Shown: piece by piece, positions 34,188 through 43,386 of the stretch | How the letters are laid out: each line of letters opens with the position of its first letter | Position numbering within the stretch: the first letter of the stretch is position 1 | DNA from: CAZLKN01 sp964560135 | Lineage (GTDB): Bacteria > Actinomycetota > JAICYB01 | DNA length: 64,000 nucleotides | Direction of reading: 5' to 3' | NCBI GenBank assembly: GCA_964560135.1 | Contig: CAZLKN010000007.1 | Span: 1 to 64,000, forward strand | Notes under the pieces: generated by a model | Databases searched by the model: none | Told to the model about the DNA's origin: nothing | The model's input: the letters and a program-made list of their open reading frames with translations, nothing else | Made by a program: the position numbers and the translations under genes

Positions 34188-35213
34188 GTGTGGCGGCCCG
34201 GGTCGAAGCGTCTGCTCGTCGTCACCGCCCTGGTGGCGGCGATGGCCTCCGGCCTGCTACCAACCCCCGTGGACGAATCGTCCCCCGCCGTCGCCGGGTC
34301 CGGCGGCGGCACCGTGAGCACACCGGCTCCACGGACCGACGAACAGTTGCGGCGGTCCGGTGCCAACGAGCTGGGCCGGGTGATCGTCATGGAGTGGCAT
34401 GACCTCACGGACTCCGACGGCCGATGGAGCCTCTCACGGGACAGCTTCCGCCGCCAGCTGGAGGAGCTCTACCGGCGCGGATACCGTCCGGTGACCGTAG
34501 CGGAGTTCATCGAGGGAACCTTCCCGATCCCCGCGGGGACGACGCCGGTGATCCTCACCTTCGACGACTCGTTCCGCTCCCATCTGTTCTTCGACGAGCG
34601 GGGTGACCCTCATCCCGACTCCGCCGTCGGCATCCTCGAGGATTTCTCGCGCCGCCACCCCGACTGGCGCGCCACCGCCGCGTTCTACATCTTCTGGCCT
34701 CGCCCCTTCCGGGAGCGCGGACTCGTGGAACACAAGCTCCGCTGGCTGGTGCGCAACGGGTACGAGCTCGGCAACCACAGCTACAACCACGACGACCTCA
34801 GGATCATGACCGACCAGGAGGTCCGTCGATCACTCGGGTCGTTGCAGGCCCGGGTGGCCGAGGTCGTTCCGGGCTACCGGATGCGCAGCTTCGCCCTCCC
34901 GTTCGGGATGTGGCCCGATCGCCGGGAGCTCGCACGGGAGGGAGAGTGGCAGGGCACGCGGTACCGGCATGAGATCGTGCTGCTCGTCGGGGACATGCCC
35001 ACGCTGCCGCCCACCCATTCGGACTTCGACCCGATGCAGGTGATGCGCGTCCAGGCCTACCCGCCCGAGTTCCGGAAGTGGACCGACTGGATGGATGCCG
35101 ATCAGGCACGCCGGTTCGTGTCCGACGGCCACCCCGGCGTGACCACCTATCCGCGGTCGCTCGCCGACCAGGCCGCGGTCGGTGTGCGGCCGGTCCGCGT
35201 CTACGACGACTGA
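34188..35213 (+). CDS. Secreted polysaccharide deacetylase (NodB-type)
   Basis: The product is about 341 residues from GTG 34188, selected by the leaderless -10 box; GTG 34167, with GGAGG nearby, is the alternative. An N-terminal signal or anchor (KRLLVVTALVAAMASGLL) is followed by a NodB domain: TFDDS (metal-binding Asp), and GNHSYNH giving the two His ligands. Such enzymes remove N-acetyl groups from peptidoglycan or other wall sugars. The segment between TFDDS and GNHSYNH is longer than in compact NodB domains. It is separate from ino1 by transcription and ends 1 bp before the convergent cca gene. Confidence 0.88.
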   Translation: MWRPGSKRLLVVTALVAAMASGLLPTPVDESSPAVAGSGGGTVSTPAPRTDEQLRRSGANELGRVIVMEWHDLTDSDGRWSLSRDSFRRQLEELYRRGYRPVTVAEFIEGTFPIPAGTTPVILTFDDSFRSHLFFDERGDPHPDSAVGILEDFSRRHPDWRATAAFYIFWPRPFRERGLVEHKLRWLVRNGYELGNHSYNHDDLRIMTDQEVRRSLGSLQARVAEVVPGYRMRSFALPFGMWPDRRELAREGEWQGTRYRHEIVLLVGDMPTLPPTHSDFDPMQVMRVQAYPPEFRKWTDWMDADQARRFVSDGHPGVTTYPRSLADQAAVGVRPVRVYDD

Positions 35214-35214
35214 A

Positions 35215-36669
35215 TCAGCCGTCCTCGTCCTCGGCCGCCCGAGCGTCGTCCGAGAGCCGGATCGCCTCCTCCACGGTGCGGGCGGGCTCCAGTCCACGGG
35301 CGCGTCCCCACCGCTCGAGCTCGGCGTAGGCCTCCTTGCGCCCCATGGGGCCCTGCTCCAGCCGGAGATCCAGCAGGAACGTCAGAGCCTCCCCAACGAT
35401 CCGGGAGGGCTTGAGGTCGTAGAACGCCATCACGTCGTGGCCGTCGAGCGGCGGCTTGATCTTGGACAGCTCCTCACGCTCGGCGAGATCGGCGATGCGC
35501 TCCTCGAGTTCGTCCATCCGCTCCTGCAGGCGCCGCGCCTTGGCCCGGTTGCGTGTGGTGCAGTCCGCTCGGACCAGGGCGTTGAGTTTGTCCAGGAGCT
35601 CGCCGGCGTCGCGCACGTACCGTCGCACGGCCGAGTCGGTCCAACCGCTGCGGTAGGTGTGGAATCGCAGATGCAGGAACACGAGCCTGCTCACGTCGTC
35701 GACGACGTCGTTGGGGTACCGCAACTCCCTCATCCGCTTGGTGGTCATCCTCGCCCCGACGACCTCGTGGTGGTGGAAGGTGACCCCGTCGGGGCCGAAG
35801 GCGCGCGTGGCGGGCTTGCCGATGTCGTGGAAAAGGGCCCCGAGCCGCAGGACCGGGTCCGGGGGCACGCCCTCGATGACCGCGAAGGTGTGCTGGAGGA
35901 CGTCCTTGTGCCGGTGGATGCTGTCCTGCTCCATCGCCAGCTGGGGCAACTCGGGGACCACATGCTCGGTCAGGCCGGTGGACACGAGCAGCTCGAGCCC
36001 CCGGGACGGACGCACGCCCACCAGCAGTTTGGTCAGCTCGTCGCGGATGCGCTCCTTGGAGACGATCGCGAGCCGGTCGCGCATCCCGTGGATCGCCTCG
36101 ATGACCTCCTCGGCCACCTCGAAGTCCAGGACCGACGCGAACCGGCACGCTCGCAGCATCCTCAGGGGATCGTCGGTGAACGCCTGTTCGGGGGAGCGGG
36201 GCGTACGCAGGACGCGCCGCGAGAGATCCCGGATTCCCGCGAACGGGTCGAAGACCTCTGCCGTGGGGGTTCGCAGGGCGATGGCGTTGACCGTGAAGTC
36301 CCGGCGTGAGAGGTCGGTCTCGATGTCCCTGGCGAAGTGGACCTCCGGCTTCCGGGAGTCCGGCGGGTACCATTCCTCACGGTACGTGGTGATCTCGACG
36401 CGCTGATCGCCGACAGCGGCACCCACAGTGCCGAAGCGCACCCCCTGGAGCCAGATGTGGTGTGCCCACCCCCGCAGGATCTCGATGACCTCCGTCGGCT
36501 TGGCGTTGGTCGCGAAATCGAGATCGGGGGAGCCCTTCTGCATCAGGAAGTCGCGGACGGTCCCGCCGACCAGCCACGTCTCGTGGCCGGCGTCCGCCAG
36601 CCGTTGGCCGACCTCGCGGGCCAGTGAACCCTCGGGAACGAGCTCTGGGATGCGGGGGGCCTCGCTCAT
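35215..36669 (-). CDS. cca: CCA-adding tRNA nucleotidyltransferase
   Basis: The 484-residue protein has the class II nucleotidyltransferase head (LVGGTVRDFLM, then SPDLDFATNA with the catalytic Asp pair), the RRDFTVNAIA motif, and an HD domain (LFHDIGKPAT, FHHHEVVGA) typical of actinobacterial and other PcnA/Cca enzymes. It completes or repairs tRNA 3' CCA ends, needed here because tRNA-Gly(CCC) lacks an encoded CCA. ATG 36669 has a TAGGCT box 6 nt upstream and is probably leaderless. The position upstream of DUF6049-murJ matches mycobacterial synteny. Confidence 0.95.
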   Translation of the reverse strand: MSEAPRIPELVPEGSLAREVGQRLADAGHETWLVGGTVRDFLMQKGSPDLDFATNAKPTEVIEILRGWAHHIWLQGVRFGTVGAAVGDQRVEITTYREEWYPPDSRKPEVHFARDIETDLSRRDFTVNAIALRTPTAEVFDPFAGIRDLSRRVLRTPRSPEQAFTDDPLRMLRACRFASVLDFEVAEEVIEAIHGMRDRLAIVSKERIRDELTKLLVGVRPSRGLELLVSTGLTEHVVPELPQLAMEQDSIHRHKDVLQHTFAVIEGVPPDPVLRLGALFHDIGKPATRAFGPDGVTFHHHEVVGARMTTKRMRELRYPNDVVDDVSRLVFLHLRFHTYRSGWTDSAVRRYVRDAGELLDKLNALVRADCTTRNRAKARRLQERMDELEERIADLAEREELSKIKPPLDGHDVMAFYDLKPSRIVGEALTFLLDLRLEQGPMGRKEAYAELERWGRARGLEPARTVEEAIRLSDDARAAEDEDG

Positions 36670-36675
36670 GCCCCT

Positions 36676-36681
36676 AGCCTA
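36676..36681 (-). promoter_or_regulatory. -10 box (TAGGCT) of leaderless cca promoter
   Basis: TAGGCT on the minus strand ends 6 nt before ATG 36669 and fits TANNNT. Confidence 0.5.
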
Positions 36682-36714
36682 CGGGGGTGGAGACGGAGGC
36701 GGTCGGCGGTGGAT

Positions 36715-37788
36715 TCAGGCCACGCCGGCCTTCTTCAGGGAAACGCGGAAGTCGTGCGGGCTGGTAGCCGCGTGCAGCGCTTCCTCCATCGAGATCATGC
36801 CGTCGACGTACAGCTTCATGAGGGCCTGGTCGAAGGTCTGCATCCCGTAGAACTCTCCTTCGGAGACGATGTCGGTGATCATCCGTGTCTCTGCCGGATC
36901 GACGATGCATTCGTGGACCCGGCCGGTGTTGACCAGGACCTCGATGCCGGGGATCCGACCCTTGCCGTCCTTCCGGGGCAGCAGGCGCTGGGAGACGATG
37001 CCACGCAACGCTCCCGCCAGCGAATGGCGGATCTGCATCTGCTGGTTGGGCGGGAAGAACTCGATGATCCGGTTGACGGTTTCCATGGCGTCCACCGTGT
37101 GAAGCGTCGAGATCACGAAGTGGCCGGTCTCCGAGGCCGAGAGGGCGGCCCAGACCGTCTCCGGGTCCCGCATCTCACCGACGAAGATCACGTCGGGATC
37201 CTGACGCATAGCGTGACGCAGGCCCTGCGAGAAGGATTCGGTGTCGGTACCGACCTCCCGCTGGTTCACCAGGGCCTGCTTGTCGGCGTGGAGGATCTCG
37301 ATGGGATCCTCCAGGGTGACGATGCTGCACCGGCGCGTGGCGTTCACGTGGTTGATCATCGCCGCGCAGGTCGTCGTCTTCCCCGATCCCGTCGGACCGG
37401 TGACCAGGACGAGCCCCCGCGGTTCTTCGGCCAGGCGCTTCACGATCTCGGGCAGGTGGAGTGCGTCGAGCACCGGCGGCGCCGGAAGCACCCGCCGGAA
37501 GACCATCCCGAGCGATCCGCGCTGACGGAAGACGTTCACGCGGAACCGGCCCATCCCGGAGACCGAGTGTGCGAAGTCGGCGCCCCCGGAGGATTCCAGC
37601 TCGCCGACCAGCTTCTCCGGAACGATCTCGGAGGCGATCCGCTCGGTGTCCTCGGGCATGAGCTTGGGGTGCTCGGTCGGGACGAGCTCACCGTCGAGCC
37701 TCATCACCGGCGGCTGGTTGACCTTCAGATGAAGGTCGGAGCCTCGCCGGTCGACGAGTTCTTTGAGGAAATCACTGAGGTCTGGCAT
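36715..37788 (-). CDS. pilT: Type IV pilus retraction ATPase PilT
   Basis: The 357-residue protein has the PilT N-terminal domain (GSDLHLKVNQPPVMRLDGEL), Walker A (GPTGSGKTTT), the Asp box (IVTLEDPIE), Walker B (DVIFVGEMRDPETV) and the His box (HFVISTLHT). The AIRNLIRE motif that marks retraction ATPases is replaced by GRVHECIVDP. ATG 37788 follows GGAAGGAG. No other pilus gene lies in the window. The product probably powers retraction or twitching with partners elsewhere, but with the altered motif this is less certain. Confidence 0.93.
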   Translation of the reverse strand: MPDLSDFLKELVDRRGSDLHLKVNQPPVMRLDGELVPTEHPKLMPEDTERIASEIVPEKLVGELESSGGADFAHSVSGMGRFRVNVFRQRGSLGMVFRRVLPAPPVLDALHLPEIVKRLAEEPRGLVLVTGPTGSGKTTTCAAMINHVNATRRCSIVTLEDPIEILHADKQALVNQREVGTDTESFSQGLRHAMRQDPDVIFVGEMRDPETVWAALSASETGHFVISTLHTVDAMETVNRIIEFFPPNQQMQIRHSLAGALRGIVSQRLLPRKDGKGRIPGIEVLVNTGRVHECIVDPAETRMITDIVSEGEFYGMQTFDQALMKLYVDGMISMEEALHAATSPHDFRVSLKKAGVA

Positions 37789-37850
37789 CGCTCCTTCCTA
37801 TCGGCTCCCATGGTGCCCCGCTGAAGGGGATGAGGAAAGACGTCGCCGGA

Positions 37851-38879
37851 TCATCCGAGCTCGGCGCGAACCGTGGCTGCGCGCTCCACCCACCGGTCCG
37901 CATCGGCTGAGCCGATCGTAACCTCCAGCTCCTCATCCGGAACACCCACGGGTGCGGACTCGCCGATCAGCGCCGATACCGTCGCCGCAGCCGACCAGCG
38001 GAGCGCGTCGAGGTCGTAGCCACCCTCGAGGACGACGACCGGACCGCGCCCGAGGGCGCCGATCATCCGCGTGAAGCGGAAGAACGCGCCCGCCCGGAGA
38101 CGCATCATGCATAGCGGATCGCGCTCGTGGGCGTCGTATCCGGCGGACACGCAGACGAGGTCCGGGGAGAAGCGTTCCGCTTCCGGCAGGACGAGATCCT
38201 CGAGGGCCCGGCGGTAGGTGTCCTCGCCGGTTCCTGCAGGCAGGGCTACGTTCATCGTCGTCCCGCCTCCGGCGCCCTCACCGGTCTCCGTGACATCGCC
38301 GGTTCCCGGGTACCAGGGGTACTGGTGCAGCGATACGTACAGGACGTCGCCGTCCTGCCAGAAGATGTCCTGCGTCCCGTTGCCGTGATGGGCATCCCAG
38401 TCCAGGATCAGGACCCGGGACGCCCCGCCCGATCGGATCGCCCAGCGCGCCGCCACAGCGACGTGGTTGGTGAGGCAGAAGCCCATGGGGCGGTCGCGGG
38501 TGGCGTGATGGCCGGGTGGGCGCATGAGCGCGATACCGGCATCCCAGGTGCCGTCCAGCACCAGGGCGGCGGCGTCCACGGCGGCCTGCGATCCACGCTG
38601 GGCCGCCTCGAGACTCACGGGGCCCATGCCGGTGTCCCGGTCCAGGCGGCCGCCGCCTTGGCCGTCCAGCCGCTCCAGGACGTCCAGGTGGCCGGGGTCG
38701 TGCACGAGCTCGAGGGTCTCACGCTCGGCGGGTGCCGGCTCCCGGTGCTCCAGACCCTCCCATAGGCCCACGCGCGCGAGATGATCGAGGATCGACCGGA
38801 GCCGGTCGGGACGTTCGGGATGCCCGGGCCAAGCCTCGTGGGCGACCCCGCATGGATGGGTGATGGCGCCGACCCGCAA
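37851..38879 (-). CDS. Histone deacetylase-family (AcuC-like) zinc hydrolase
   Basis: The 342-residue protein has the arginase/deacetylase fold motifs: GHPERPDRL at the N-terminus, RPPGHHAT with the two active-site His, LDWDAHHGNGTQDIF with Asp and His zinc ligands, and SAGYDAHERDPL with the third Asp ligand. Bacterial members deacetylate acetyl-lysine, acetylpolyamines or acetoin-pathway targets; the substrate is not evident here. The start is TTG 38879, set by AGGAGGAAGA immediately upstream. It diverges from the TauE-like transcription unit. Confidence 0.92.
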   Translation of the reverse strand: MRVGAITHPCGVAHEAWPGHPERPDRLRSILDHLARVGLWEGLEHREPAPAERETLELVHDPGHLDVLERLDGQGGGRLDRDTGMGPVSLEAAQRGSQAAVDAAALVLDGTWDAGIALMRPPGHHATRDRPMGFCLTNHVAVAARWAIRSGGASRVLILDWDAHHGNGTQDIFWQDGDVLYVSLHQYPWYPGTGDVTETGEGAGGGTTMNVALPAGTGEDTYRRALEDLVLPEAERFSPDLVCVSAGYDAHERDPLCMMRLRAGAFFRFTRMIGALGRGPVVVLEGGYDLDALRWSAAATVSALIGESAPVGVPDEELEVTIGSADADRWVERAATVRAELG

Positions 38880-38964
38880 TCTTCCTCCTGTCCTCGACCG
38901 CCAGCGAGCTTACCCGCAAGAGCGCTGAGAGCCCTCCCCCCCGGGTGGCATACTGGGCTCCGCC

Positions 38965-39141
38965 ATGGCGCCCCTCCCCCCCGCCGACCGCCCCCACGAC
39001 CCGGCCCGTGCCCGGTCCGTGGGCGCCATGCACCACGGGCGGAGGACGCGCCCGGACAAGCTCCGCATCCCCGGCCGGGATCGGTGCCGCCACGACGACG
39101 AGGTGGGAGAGAGTGCCGCCGAGCGGACCGCCACATCGTGA
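38965..39141 (+). CDS. Possible 58-aa basic protein coupled to the TauE-like gene
   Basis: A short frame from ATG 38965 ends in a TGA (39139-39141) that overlaps the GTG start of the next gene (GTGA), as in coupled translation. A CATACT box lies 10 nt before the ATG. The product is Arg/His/Asp-rich (RARSVGAMHHGRRTRPDKL) with one Cys and no recognised domain. Without it, the 258-bp interval before TauE would be empty. It may equally be chance coding in GC-rich DNA. Confidence 0.4.
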   Translation: MAPLPPADRPHDPARARSVGAMHHGRRTRPDKLRIPGRDRCRHDDEVGESAAERTATS

Positions 39142-39893
39142 GGACCCTGCTCGCCGCACTCATCGGGTTCGGCTCAGGCGTCGCTTCGGGGGCATTCGGC
39201 ATCGGCGGCGCGCTGCTGTCCACTCCGGGGATCAGGGTGCTACTGGCGACCCCGGCGATGACCGCGGTCGGAACGACCCTCCCGGTCATCGTGCCCACCG
39301 CGATGGTGGGACTGATGGCCTACATCCGCGGCGGTCACGTGCGGTTCAAGCTCGCCGCCGTCGCCGCGGCCGCAGGTGGGGTGTCCGCGGTGCTCGGCGC
39401 TTACACGACCGAGTACCTCGAGGGAGAGCTGCTGCTGATCCTCACGGCGGGGCTGATCTTCGTCCTGGCACTTCGCATGCTCCCGGCGAAGCCGAGTTTG
39501 AAGCCGCCCCGCATTCCCCAGACCGTGCCGGTGTACCTCGCCGTCGGCGCCGTCTCCGGGTTCTTGTCCGGACTGCTCGGGCTGGGTGGAGGGCTGATCC
39601 TCGTGCCCGCGTTCACCGTGTTGTTCCGGCTGCCCGTGAAGACGGCACTCGGCACCTCGCTCGCCGTCGTGGCCGCCCAGGCCATCCCCGGCACGGTGGT
39701 CCACAGCACGCTCGGCAACATCGACTGGAGGATCGCCGGGGGGCTGTTCATCGGCGTGGTCCCGGGGGCCAGGATCGGCTCGAAGCTCGCCGTGGCCGCC
39801 GAGGACACCAAACTGCGCCTGCTGGTGGGCCTCGGAATGGCCGTCCTCGCCCTAGCGTTCGGGCTCGGAGAGGTCCGCGAGCTCCTCAGATGA
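39138..39893 (+). CDS. TauE/SafE-family membrane transporter
   Basis: The 251-residue product from GTG 39138 has about eight hydrophobic segments in two similar halves. FGSGVASGAFGIGGALLSTP and SGFLSGLLGLGGGLILVPA are the duplicated Gly-rich motifs of the sulfite exporter TauE/SafE family, which moves small organic or sulfur anions. The longer upstream frame is Pro/Arg-rich and not membrane-like, so it was rejected. The stop overlaps the DUF6049 start (ATGA). The substrate is unknown. Confidence 0.88.
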   Translation: MRTLLAALIGFGSGVASGAFGIGGALLSTPGIRVLLATPAMTAVGTTLPVIVPTAMVGLMAYIRGGHVRFKLAAVAAAAGGVSAVLGAYTTEYLEGELLLILTAGLIFVLALRMLPAKPSLKPPRIPQTVPVYLAVGAVSGFLSGLLGLGGGLILVPAFTVLFRLPVKTALGTSLAVVAAQAIPGTVVHSTLGNIDWRIAGGLFIGVVPGARIGSKLAVAAEDTKLRLLVGLGMAVLALAFGLGEVRELLR

Positions 39894-41797
39894 GAGTCCT
39901 GGGGATGAGAGTCCTGTCCGCGACCGCCGTGCTGGTGATCCTCGGAACCGGCGCCCTTCCGGCGGTCGCGCAGCCCGCAGAACCCGAGGTGCGGCTGCAG
40001 GTGGATCTGGTGCGTCCGTGGTTCGGCCCGGACGCCCCTCTGGTGATCGAGGTGGAGGTCCACAACGACGACCAGACGACCCTGGGTGACCTCCGCGTCG
40101 GGGTCGCGCTCTACCAGCGTGTCCGCAGCCGCACCGAACTGGAACGCGTCTTCGCCGGACGCCTGCCGCGCTCGCCGTTGGAGGCGGCCACCGTCCGCGT
40201 GGATCCGGTTCCCGCCCGCGGGAGCCAGGTCCTCCGGATCGAGCAGACCTTCGATGACCTGCCGGTCTTCGACGCCGTCCCCGACGGCCTATATCCACTG
40301 GTCGTGACCGTCCGGCGATCGAGCGAGCCCACCACCGACGAGGTGGTCACGGCCGTGTCGCTGTTCACCGAGCCCTCTCCGGTCCCGCTGTCGGTGCTGC
40401 CCGTCATCGACCTGGCCCCCGGCCCCCTGCTCCGCCCGGACGGCTCGCCGGCTCCGGACGCCGGGCGCCGCCTCGCGTTGCTCCACCGGACGCTGGAGGG
40501 CCTCCCGGTCCAGGGGGTCCCCCTCGGCCTGTCCGTGAGTCCCCTGCTCCTCGAGGAGCTTGAGCACATGACCGCCACCCCACTCGCGGAGGAGGCGGTG
40601 GCGGCCCTGGCCGCGGTGCGCCGTGTGGCCCGTGGCGCGATGCTGTTGTCGGTCCCCCGGGTCCGCGCCGAGCTGCCGCATCTCGTCCGGACCGGCGACC
40701 TCACCCCGGAGATCGAGGCGGGACGTGAGGTGGTGCAGGCCCATCTGGGTGCGGCCCCCACCCCACTGATCCTCCCCCCGAACCTCGCCGTCGACGAGGC
40801 GGCCCTGGAGGGGCTGCCGGAAGCCGGGGTCACCGCCGCCCTCGTCCCGGGCAGCCTGTTCGGGGACACCGTCCTGTCGCCCGCCGACCCCGTCACCGCC
40901 GGCGATGTGACGCTCGTCCCCGTCGACGCCGGACTGCGGGACACGCTCGACGACCCGGACGACGACCACGCCACCACCCGGACCATCGCGCAGACGGCGA
41001 TGCTGTTCTTCGAGAGCCCCGGCCGGGAACGGACGATCGCCGCGGTGATCGACTGGGACTCCGGACGTGCCGCGCGCTTCCTCATCGGGCTGCGCGACGC
41101 CCCCTGGGTGCGAGGCCTGTCCCCAGCAGAGGTTGCACACATGGACGCCCGCACCCGGACGATCCGACCCGGACGGGCCCCCGGAACGCCGCGGACCTAC
41201 CGCGCAGCCGTGGAGCGGGCGGCCTCCGCCCTCCACGGACTCCGGGCCTTCACCTTCGAGGACAATCCCGTCCGCCGGCGGCTCGGGACGGCGTTGGCCG
41301 TTGCCAGATCCACGTCCTGGTGGGTGGACGGCTGGCCGGGTGCCCGCCGCTACGCCAACGGCATCGTGGAAGAAGTGGACCGTCAGCGGGAGCACGTCGG
41401 CGTCGGCGGAGCAGCCGTCACCTTCACCTCGAGGCGCGGCGAAGTGCCCGTGACGGTGATCAATGGGGCCCCGTACCCGCTTCGGGTCCGGATCGAGCTG
41501 ACCTCGGCGAAGCTGCGCTTCCCGGAGGGCGCCAGCCGCGTCGTCGACCCCCTCGAGCCCCCGGGCGAGACCGTGGCCTTCCCCGCGCTGGCCGACGCCA
41601 CGGGCACGTTCCCCCTCACGATCCGCGTGTGGAGCGCAGACGGCCGGATACTCGTATCCGAGGAGGAGCTCCTCGTGCGATCCACCGCCGCCAACGTGGT
41701 CGCTCTCGTCCTCACGCTCGGGGCCGCGGGATTCCTGGTGGCCTGGTACGGGCGGCGCCTGCTGCCCGGACGCCACGACCCGTCCCGGTCTCCGTAG
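39890..41797 (+). CDS. DUF6049-like secreted, membrane-anchored protein upstream of murJ
   Basis: The 635-residue product begins at ATG 39890 (ATGA overlap with TauE) or ATG 39905; the two starts lie in a 15-bp tandem duplication giving MRVLGMRVL. A signal peptide ends near VAQPAEPEV. A long extracellular region follows with Ig-like parts, then one C-terminal helix (NVVALVLTLGAAGFLVAWYG) and a short basic tail. Size, topology and position just before murJ match the actinobacterial DUF6049 family (the Rv3909 position in mycobacteria). A role in cell-wall assembly is suspected from the conserved synteny only. Confidence 0.82.
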   Translation: MRVLGMRVLSATAVLVILGTGALPAVAQPAEPEVRLQVDLVRPWFGPDAPLVIEVEVHNDDQTTLGDLRVGVALYQRVRSRTELERVFAGRLPRSPLEAATVRVDPVPARGSQVLRIEQTFDDLPVFDAVPDGLYPLVVTVRRSSEPTTDEVVTAVSLFTEPSPVPLSVLPVIDLAPGPLLRPDGSPAPDAGRRLALLHRTLEGLPVQGVPLGLSVSPLLLEELEHMTATPLAEEAVAALAAVRRVARGAMLLSVPRVRAELPHLVRTGDLTPEIEAGREVVQAHLGAAPTPLILPPNLAVDEAALEGLPEAGVTAALVPGSLFGDTVLSPADPVTAGDVTLVPVDAGLRDTLDDPDDDHATTRTIAQTAMLFFESPGRERTIAAVIDWDSGRAARFLIGLRDAPWVRGLSPAEVAHMDARTRTIRPGRAPGTPRTYRAAVERAASALHGLRAFTFEDNPVRRRLGTALAVARSTSWWVDGWPGARRYANGIVEEVDRQREHVGVGGAAVTFTSRRGEVPVTVINGAPYPLRVRIELTSAKLRFPEGASRVVDPLEPPGETVAFPALADATGTFPLTIRVWSADGRILVSEEELLVRSTAANVVALVLTLGAAGFLVAWYGRRLLPGRHDPSRSP

Positions 41798-43375
41798 ATG
41801 GACGAGGGGCGCATCTACCGCGCAACGGCGCTGATGAGCGTCGGGACGGCGCTGTCGCGCCTGACGGGGATCATGCGCCTGGCGGCCATGGTCTACGCCC
41901 TCGGCGTCACGCAGACGCGCCTGGCCGACACCTACAACCTGGCCAACACCCAGCCGAACATGATCTACGAGCTGTTCCTCGGCGGCGTGTTCACCGCCGT
42001 CTTCGTGCCGATCCTGGTCGAGCTGCGGGAAGGCAACAGAGACAACTCCGCCCTGGTCACCGTGTCGCTGCTCGCCCTGGCGGCCGTGTCGGTCCTGGCG
42101 GCGGTGGGGGCCCCGGTGCTGATGCACGTCTACACCTTCCGCATCGCCGACCCGGCGTTGCGTGCCGCCCAGCACGAACTCGCGACCTTCCTGTTCCGCT
42201 GGTTCGCCCCCCAGATCTTCTTCTACGGCGTATCGGCGATGGCCGGCGCGCTGCTCAACGTCCGGCGGCGCTTCGGCCCTCCGATGTTCACACCGGTGCT
42301 CAACAACCTGATCTGGGGCGGGACCTTCCTCGTCTACGCACGGGCCTTCGCCGAGCAGGGACTCGACATCAGCCTGGGGGCCCGGATCCTGCTCGGTGCG
42401 GGGACCACCGCGGGCGTGGTCGTCCAGGCCGTTGCGCTGCTGCCCTTCCTGCGCGGTGAGCGGATCTCGTTCCGCCCCGACATCCGCGATCCGGCCGTGG
42501 CCCGTGCGCTGCGGATGTCCGTCTACGTCCTCGGGTACGTGGTGATCAACCAGATCGGCCTCTGGGTGGTCCTCACCCTCGCCAACGGCGTTCGCGGGGG
42601 GCTGAGTTCCTACCAGTATGCGTTCATCTTCTTCCAGCTCCCGCACGGCCTGTTCGCCGTCAGTCTGATCACGGCACTGTTCCCGGATCTCTCCTCCGCC
42701 GCCGGCCGCAGGGACTGGGATGCCTACCGGAGGTGGTTCTCCTCGGGCGTGCGCGGCGTGGCCTTCCTGCTGCTCCCGGCGGCCATCGGATACGTGTTGC
42801 TCGCCGAACCGATCACCCGGCTGCTCCTGGCTCGCGGTGTGGCGGGCTTCGACGACGCCGACGCCGTCGCGCGCGTGCTTCGGTTGTTCGCGCTGGGCCT
42901 CGTTCCCTTCTCCCTCTTCCAGCTCCTCACCCGGTGCTTCTACGCTCTCCAGGACACCCGGACCCCGACGAGCCTCAACGCGGTTGCGGTAGGGCTGAAC
43001 ATCACGTTGAACCTCCCGCTGTTCTTCCTCCTCGGGGTCCCGGGCCTGGCCCTCGGGCACGCCGCCGCGTACACGGCCGGCGCGCTGCTCCTGCTCCGGG
43101 CATTGGACCGGCGTATCGGCGGTGGCCTCGCGCTCGGCGCACTCGGCGCGCCGCTGACCCGCATCGCCGCCGCAGCCGCGCTCATGGGGGCCGGGGTCTG
43201 GGTTGTGACCCTCGTCCTGCCGGCGATCACGTGGGTCACCGTCCTGGGCTCCGTGGGGGCGGGAGCTATACTCTATCTTGCGTTCTCGCAGGTCGCGGGC
43301 ATCCCCGAACGGAGGATCCTGCTGGGGTGGTTCCGGAGCGGCGGGGGACGGGCTCGCGCGGAGAAGGAAGGATAG
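41798..43375 (+). CDS. murJ: Lipid II flippase MurJ
   Basis: The 525-residue membrane protein has about 14 hydrophobic segments and the MurJ/MviN motifs: SRLTGIMRLA near the N-terminus, NTQPNMIYELFLGGVFTAVFVPI, FAPQIFFYGVSAMAGALLNVRRRF and LTRCFYALQDTRTP. It moves lipid-linked peptidoglycan precursor across the membrane. ATG 41798 immediately follows the DUF6049 stop. Unlike mycobacterial MviN it has no fused kinase-like domain; a separate pseudokinase lies two genes downstream of the next gene. Confidence 0.96.
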   Translation: MDEGRIYRATALMSVGTALSRLTGIMRLAAMVYALGVTQTRLADTYNLANTQPNMIYELFLGGVFTAVFVPILVELREGNRDNSALVTVSLLALAAVSVLAAVGAPVLMHVYTFRIADPALRAAQHELATFLFRWFAPQIFFYGVSAMAGALLNVRRRFGPPMFTPVLNNLIWGGTFLVYARAFAEQGLDISLGARILLGAGTTAGVVVQAVALLPFLRGERISFRPDIRDPAVARALRMSVYVLGYVVINQIGLWVVLTLANGVRGGLSSYQYAFIFFQLPHGLFAVSLITALFPDLSSAAGRRDWDAYRRWFSSGVRGVAFLLLPAAIGYVLLAEPITRLLLARGVAGFDDADAVARVLRLFALGLVPFSLFQLLTRCFYALQDTRTPTSLNAVAVGLNITLNLPLFFLLGVPGLALGHAAAYTAGALLLLRALDRRIGGGLALGALGAPLTRIAAAAALMGAGVWVVTLVLPAITWVTVLGSVGAGAILYLAFSQVAGIPERRILLGWFRSGGGRARAEKEG

Positions 43376-43386
43376 ACCACACGTCG

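Noticed and set aside
40289..43060. 923-residue minus-strand frame opposite DUF6049 and murJ
   Set aside because: It spans two well-recognised genes on the other strand and has shadow composition.
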